Position numbers and translations under genes: made by a program. Shown here piece by piece: positions 59,742-64,000 of a DNA stretch of 64,000 nt (positions within the stretch are counted from its first letter, which is position 1; each line of letters begins with the position of its first letter). This stretch comes from an uncultured Acinetobacter sp. (GTDB taxonomy: Bacteria > Pseudomonadota > Gammaproteobacteria > Pseudomonadales > Moraxellaceae). Below the pieces are notes generated by a model, which saw only the letters and a list, made by a program, of their open reading frames with translations, did no database searches and was not told the DNA's origin. The stretch spans positions 17,501-81,500 of the forward strand of contig NZ_CANQTS010000007.1 of NCBI RefSeq assembly GCF_947626835.1, read 5' to 3'.

Positions 59742-61751
59742 TTATTTTACTCTTAACCAAGATGTTGTCATTTTACCACTTGGGACACTTGTAACAATTT
59801 TCACATCATCACCAGCCGCACAGTCACGTACAAGCACATTATAACGAGATACAGTGTCTAAACTATCCACAAATGTACTTAAGTTATTAAGATCAATTAC
59901 TCCTGGAACAGTTGTATAACCAGAACGTAATTCGACGCTACACGTCTTATTATTATCGGTTTTGTCTGCACTTTCAGCACTCACGCTTGTACCTGATGGC
60001 ATAGGCACGCTTTGTTGGCTATTACCAAATACTTGGAAACTGAAATTATCATCGCCTAAAACTGATGCCTCATTGACTCCCATTCCCCATACCAATGTCG
60101 GTGTATCATGTGAGAATCCAAAGATCAACTGTTGACGTAATACTGCATTTAGGTCGTTATTACAGGTTTCTTGAATATTTGGTTGCAGAACCGTAGATGC
60201 AGTACATGCTAAATTGCCTGCCGCTTTACGGTAAATAAACTCACCTAAGTCATGAAGATTATTTTCATTATCATCGCGGAAAAAATCACCAATATTGCGA
60301 GTTAAAGTATCAACACCTGCTGTATAAATGTTATCCCCATTTACATCGATATAAGATTTATCACCTTCAACATAAGCCAATACACTAACACGATTGTCTA
60401 GTGGTCGTGGATTTTGTGTGGTCAAAGTTACTGTACATACACCAGCAGCATTGGTCATACAATTTGAATCAACCTTACCACCTTCAGATACAAAGCTAAT
60501 CACCGTACCTGCCGGCACTGGGTTACCTGTACGATCGACTAAACGTGCTGTAATGGTAGCACTATCGCCATCAATATCTGTACGTAAAGCTTGTTTTGAA
60601 ACTGAAAGACTCATACCGTTTTGTGTCACACGACCCACAGAAATGCTGACATCTTTAGATAATGCAAATACAGTTTGATCATCATTTAATGCTGCACGAA
60701 TTTCTACCGGACCTGGAATACTTCCCGGATATAAATTAACAAAGACTTTACCATCAGCATTACTCGTAATAATTTTTGGTAGACGATTATTCAAATCTCC
60801 AAAGCTTAAGTCACTCGGTGCTTCATTTATGGTGAGTACGACATCTTTATTCGCAGCAGGAACACCATTTGCATATAAAGTAAATTCAATTTGACCAGAA
60901 GCTGCTGCACCACTACCTTTTATGCCTAAATTCACAGGTGCTGTGCTGCTATACACAAGTGAGTCCGCTAAAATAGCTTGTACGTTTAAATTAGTTGATA
61001 CAGAGGTTTGACCATTCGCTGTAACTGCATTAATTGTGACAGGACCTTCACACAAGTCACCTGTTGCAGAGATTGCTTTATAGGATGTTAATACATTACC
61101 TTGATTCACAGATGTAACAGATGTTGGTTCAAACGTACCGCACGTTGCATTAAAATTCACAGGAATATTATTTTGTGCAGTACCATATTGGTTTGATGTT
61201 GTTAAACTTACATTGGTCGAACCACCCGATGCTAGACTTGCATTAGCGACAGTAATGGGTGATAAATTAACCTTAAGTGCCTGTAAACTAAAGGCTAATT
61301 CATTGCTTGCAGTGTTGCCATCATATTCAGCTTGTGCAGCAATACGATACACACCTGTAGTAGTGTCATCTTGTGGCATTACAGTAATACTTGCAATACC
61401 TTCAGCATTACTCAATACAGCTCCATTTGTTGTACCAAATACAACAGGCGCTGTAGAGCTAAAGTTAACAACCGCGCCACTGATACCTTGACCTGATTGA
61501 TCTGTTACTTTAACTGTAGCAATGACACCGAGTGGAGTAATAGTTTGACCACTCATGCCATTACTATCTTGAAGCTCAATCACGCTAATATTAATTGTTT
61601 GTACTTCCTCACCAGTCCCTGGATTATTAGCATTACCACCTGAGTTATTATTTGATCCACTTTGGTCGTAATAACCATCGCTACCGCCGCCCCCACAGCC
61701 TGCTAATAAAATGGCTAAAGCCAAGGCAGAAAATTTAGATACATTTAACAT
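59742..61751 (-). CDS. Ig-like (Big-1 type) surface lipoprotein
   Basis: This 669-residue lipoprotein has lipobox LAGC followed by a Gly/Ser/Asn stalk (GGGGSDGYYDQSGSNNNSGG). It continues with at least three bacterial Ig-like domains: about 55-155 (VKVTDQSGQGISGAVVNFSSTAP...AEGIASITV), 165-260, and 375-470 (ITARLVDRTGNPVPAGTVISFVSEGG). A C-terminal region of about 180 residues is rich in Asp/Asn and has four or more Cys. Such proteins act as adhesins or invasin-like surface stalks. No export partner is adjacent. Confidence 0.85.
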   Translation of the reverse strand: MLNVSKFSALALAILLAGCGGGGSDGYYDQSGSNNNSGGNANNPGTGEEVQTINISVIELQDSNGMSGQTITPLGVIATVKVTDQSGQGISGAVVNFSSTAPVVFGTTNGAVLSNAEGIASITVMPQDDTTTGVYRIAAQAEYDGNTASNELAFSLQALKVNLSPITVANASLASGGSTNVSLTTSNQYGTAQNNIPVNFNATCGTFEPTSVTSVNQGNVLTSYKAISATGDLCEGPVTINAVTANGQTSVSTNLNVQAILADSLVYSSTAPVNLGIKGSGAAASGQIEFTLYANGVPAANKDVVLTINEAPSDLSFGDLNNRLPKIITSNADGKVFVNLYPGSIPGPVEIRAALNDDQTVFALSKDVSISVGRVTQNGMSLSVSKQALRTDIDGDSATITARLVDRTGNPVPAGTVISFVSEGGKVDSNCMTNAAGVCTVTLTTQNPRPLDNRVSVLAYVEGDKSYIDVNGDNIYTAGVDTLTRNIGDFFRDDNENNLHDLGEFIYRKAAGNLACTASTVLQPNIQETCNNDLNAVLRQQLIFGFSHDTPTLVWGMGVNEASVLGDDNFSFQVFGNSQQSVPMPSGTSVSAESADKTDNNKTCSVELRSGYTTVPGVIDLNNLSTFVDSLDTVSRYNVLVRDCAAGDDVKIVTSVPSGKMTTSWLRVK

Positions 61752-61889
61752 ATTCGAGTCTATCCCTCAAAGCTTTTTGAAGCTGTAATAATGATTATCG
61801 TGTGCTATGTAAGCATATTTGTTAATTGTTGTAAATGATCATAATTTAAAGCAAAGATTGTTTATCCTCTTAAAAAAGGAGTTTTATTG

Positions 61890-63263
61890 ATGTATGACAT
61901 TATTATTATCGGTGCTGGCACTGCTGGCATCGCAGCATATAAACAAGCTGCTCGCCATACACAAAATATTTTAATTATTAATGCAGGTCCATGGGATACT
62001 ACCTGTGCCCGTGTAGGCTGTATGCCAAGTAAGGTACTCATTTCAAGTGCCAATCGTATGCATGATATACAGCATGCCAACGACATGGGCTTAAGTCTAA
62101 ATGCTACAGTGGATACATCTGACGTCATGTCACGCGGGCGTAATTTACGTGACCGCTTTACTCAAGCCACCCTTGATGATGTAGAAAAATGGCCTACCCA
62201 ACATAAAATCTCAGGTACAGCCAAATTTATCAATGCCAATACCATCGAGGTCAATGGTCAACATTATCAAAGCAAAAGTTTTATTGTGGCAGTCGGTTCT
62301 ACGCCAACTTATGATCAAGCATGGAAAGATGAATTGGGTGATTTACTCATCACATCAGATCAAATTTTTGAACTCCCTCATTTACCCAAATCTCTAGCAG
62401 TCATTGGCAGCGGTGTGATCGCGTTAGAATTAGCACAAGCCATGCAACGCTTAGGTGTGCAAGTCACCATGTTTGCACGTAGCCGCAAAGTAGGCTCTTT
62501 AACTAGCCCTCAATTACAACAGATTGCACAAAAAACTTTATCGAAAGAAATCAAAATTTTATTTGAAACATTGCCTGAAAAAATCAATCAACTCAATGGA
62601 CAAGTTGAGATCAAATATAGCCAGCAAGGCAAACAACAGACCTTAATAACCGATTATGTGCTAGTGGCCACAGGTCGTGAGAGCCAATTAAAACAGCTTG
62701 ATTTAGAAAACATTGATCAAAGTTTCAGTGATCTCAAAAAACTACCGATTGATGCCAATACAAAGCAGCTAGGGACTTATCCGATTTTTGTTGTTGGAGA
62801 TGCACATAGCTCTACACCCATTCAACATGAGGCTGCGCATGAAGGTAAAATGACAGTACAAAATTGCCTAAACTTTCCTGATGTAAAACCCATTAAAACG
62901 TTAACTGCTTTAGGGATTGTATTTTGTCAACCAGAGATGGCAAGTGTAGCTAAAACCCATAAACAATTAAGCGCAGAAAATATTGATTTTGTGACAGGTT
63001 TTGTAAGTTATGAAGGTCAAGGGCGTGCACAGGTATTGGCTAAAAACCAAGGTGCAGTAGAAATTTATATCAGCAAAAAAGATGGTAAAATTCTAGGCGC
63101 AGAATTATTTTGCCCAACAGCAGAGCACTTAGCACATCTTTTAGCGTGGCTGATTGATGCTGATGCAACATTAGAAGATGCTTTGAACAAGCCGTTTTAT
63201 CATCCAACTTTAGAAGAAGGTTTGAGAACAGCGCTAAAGCATGCAAGACGCCAACTAAGTTAA
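61890..63263 (+). CDS. dihydrolipoyl dehydrogenase-like flavoprotein
   Basis: The protein has 457 residues from the ATG at 61890 (AAGGAG upstream; a TTG at 61887 adds one). It has the FAD motif IIGAGTAGIAAYKQA, the redox-active disulfide CARVGC, NAD motif AVIGSGVIALELAQAM, and the C-terminal His-Glu base in YHPTLEEGL. It resembles pyridine nucleotide-disulfide oxidoreductases of the Lpd/mercuric reductase group. No E1/E2 partner is next to it, so it could be a stand-alone Lpd. Specificity unsure. Confidence 0.88.
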   Translation: MYDIIIIGAGTAGIAAYKQAARHTQNILIINAGPWDTTCARVGCMPSKVLISSANRMHDIQHANDMGLSLNATVDTSDVMSRGRNLRDRFTQATLDDVEKWPTQHKISGTAKFINANTIEVNGQHYQSKSFIVAVGSTPTYDQAWKDELGDLLITSDQIFELPHLPKSLAVIGSGVIALELAQAMQRLGVQVTMFARSRKVGSLTSPQLQQIAQKTLSKEIKILFETLPEKINQLNGQVEIKYSQQGKQQTLITDYVLVATGRESQLKQLDLENIDQSFSDLKKLPIDANTKQLGTYPIFVVGDAHSSTPIQHEAAHEGKMTVQNCLNFPDVKPIKTLTALGIVFCQPEMASVAKTHKQLSAENIDFVTGFVSYEGQGRAQVLAKNQGAVEIYISKKDGKILGAELFCPTAEHLAHLLAWLIDADATLEDALNKPFYHPTLEEGLRTALKHARRQLS

Positions 63264-63335
63264 GCTACACAGAGGCTGAGCTATGAAAAGCCAAGCTTGG
63301 CTGAATTTTTTAAGGTTTAATTTTAGGTCTATATT

Positions 63336-63866
63336 GTGCAATTTTTGTCTTTAAAAACATTTGGGCTAATGAGCTTATGTATAGCATTTACAGGATGCAA
63401 TAGTTTACATGGCTCATTTCAACAACGTTCCACACAACTTGCCCAAGGACTACAAAATGCTTACCAAGTTTCGCCACAAGTGGCTCAACAAGTTGCACCA
63501 GTCATTATAGCAAATGCCGAGCGTTATGATTTACCTCCACTTACTGTTGCAGCCATGATCCAACAAGAATCAAGTTATCGTGCACAAGTAAGCTCAGGTG
63601 CTGGGGCAGTCGGGCTAATGCAGATTATGCCTAAATATTGGCAAAAAAATTGCCCTGGTGATTTATATCAAGTCGATATTAATATTGCCTGTGGCAGTTA
63701 TATCTTAAATCGTTATCAGCAATCTGCAGGTAGTCTTAAAAAAGCACTGGCTTACTATAATGTTGGACCAACTGGTTATGAAAATAGCTGGAAAATGAAG
63801 CGGCAAGGTAAAAGATATGCCAAACAGGTCAAAGAAAAGGAAAAAATATTAAAAAAACAGTTATAA
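63336..63866 (+). CDS. lytic transglycosylase, family 1 (MltC/EmtA-like) lipoprotein
   Basis: This 176-residue protein starts at GTG 63336. Lipobox FTGC (Cys about 21) is followed by a Gln-rich stretch and the SLT domain: catalytic Glu in MIQQESSYRAQVSSGAGAVGLMQIMP, and ALAYYNVGP. It cleaves peptidoglycan between MurNAc and GlcNAc with anhydro ring formation. It is shorter than full Slt, like the small lipoprotein types. Confidence 0.88.
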   Translation: MQFLSLKTFGLMSLCIAFTGCNSLHGSFQQRSTQLAQGLQNAYQVSPQVAQQVAPVIIANAERYDLPPLTVAAMIQQESSYRAQVSSGAGAVGLMQIMPKYWQKNCPGDLYQVDINIACGSYILNRYQQSAGSLKKALAYYNVGPTGYENSWKMKRQGKRYAKQVKEKEKILKKQL

Positions 63867-63878
63867 ATTGTCTTACTC

Positions 63879-63904
63879 AGCCCAAAATATTTGGGCTATT
63901 TTTA
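63879..63904 (+). terminator. terminator after the lytic transglycosylase
   Basis: AGCCCAAA/TTTGGGCT (63879-63886 with 63890-63897) with loop ATA, followed by ATTTTTAT. Confidence 0.75.
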
Positions 63905-63922
63905 TATTCAAATTTCAGGCAT

Positions 63923-63961
63923 AAAAAAAGGCCCCCTGATCAATGATCAGGGGGCCTTTTT
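63923..63961 (-). terminator. rRNA operon terminator
   Basis: GGCCCCCTGATCA/TGATCAGGGGGCC (63930-63942 with 63944-63956) form a 13-bp stem, with a T-run on the minus strand. It lies directly downstream of the 5S gene, so it is the rrn terminator. Confidence 0.9.
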
Positions 63962-63969
63962 AGAATAAT

Positions 63970-64000
63970 GAGCTGGCGATGACTTACTCTCACATGGGTA
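63970..64000 (-). rRNA. rrf: 5S ribosomal RNA, 3' end (partial)
   Basis: The complement reads CCCATGTGAGAGTAAGTCAT... and CGCCAGCTC, the conserved 3' arm of 5S rRNA. Only about 30 bases are inside the window; the rest and the 23S/16S genes lie beyond the right edge. The exact mature 3' end is approximate. Confidence 0.85.

Overview
The window looks like a chromosomal segment of an Acinetobacter species (Moraxellaceae, Gammaproteobacteria). This rests on the close protein families, the low-to-moderate GC content, the order rlmN-pilF-rodZ-ispG-hisS-yfgM-bamB-der, a macA-macB-efflux lipoprotein operon, a type IV pilus gene (pilF), a ComEA-like gene, and a 5S rRNA end of the Acinetobacter type at the right edge. 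Species cannot be fixed from sequence reading alone. Almost everything is core genome. The only clear mobile element is one intact IS1-family copy.

Layout. 1-7.3 kb: a tail-anchored hypothetical protein; the ribosomal protein genes rpmI-rplT; a periplasmic double TonB-C-like protein; a YqaA-family membrane protein, a small membrane protein and a YfcG-like GST; an hsp20 gene behind a heat-shock-like promoter and a ROSE-like RNA thermometer; then thrS-infC, with infC starting at AUU. 7.4-14.1 kb (minus strand): darP; rapZ-ptsO(NPr); panB-panC; pcnB-folK; mazG overlapping comEA. 14.1-23.8 kb (minus): der; the operon rlmN-pilF-rodZ-ispG-hisS-yfgM-bamB; ndk; iscX. 23.8-27.7 kb: a PAP2 phosphatase with a glycosyltransferase, a secreted protein, and a DUF2971 gene next to a duplicated ilvC 3' tail. 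27.7-31.7 kb: the branched-chain amino acid genes ilvI-ilvN and ilvC.

31.7-42 kb (plus): a DUF4124 protein, leuS-lptE-holA, then macA-macB-omf, whose stop codon is completed by the first base of an IS1-family element. 42-50 kb: a long Sel1-repeat protein, fabI, a BI-1-family membrane protein, orn, rsgA, and rhodanese-grxC-secB, then coaBC. 50-58.7 kb: radC, a bestrophin-like channel, RNase AM (PHP), yciB-yciI-stalk protein-mnmC, a rhodanese, yajQ, and a hydrolase-trxC-yciA operon. 58.8-64 kb: a three-gene overlapping cluster (cytoplasmic Blh, exported Blh and a 34-residue lipoprotein not previously called as an ORF), a Big-1-type Ig-like lipoprotein, a dihydrolipoyl dehydrogenase-like flavoprotein, a lytic transglycosylase, and the 3' end of an rRNA operon on the minus strand.

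Functionally the window is mainly housekeeping: translation (thrS, infC, hisS, leuS, rpmI, rplT, rlmN, mnmC, rsgA, der, darP), envelope assembly (bamB, lptE, yfgM, secB, rapZ), cofactor and amino acid synthesis (panBC, coaBC, folK, ispG, ilvINC) and drug efflux (macAB-omf). No CRISPR array, prophage, tRNA or recognisable defence island was seen. The most unusual items are the Blh/Blh/lipoprotein cluster, the ilvC tail duplication beside DUF2971, the IS at a stop codon, the hsp20 thermometer and the separation of rpmI-rplT from infC.
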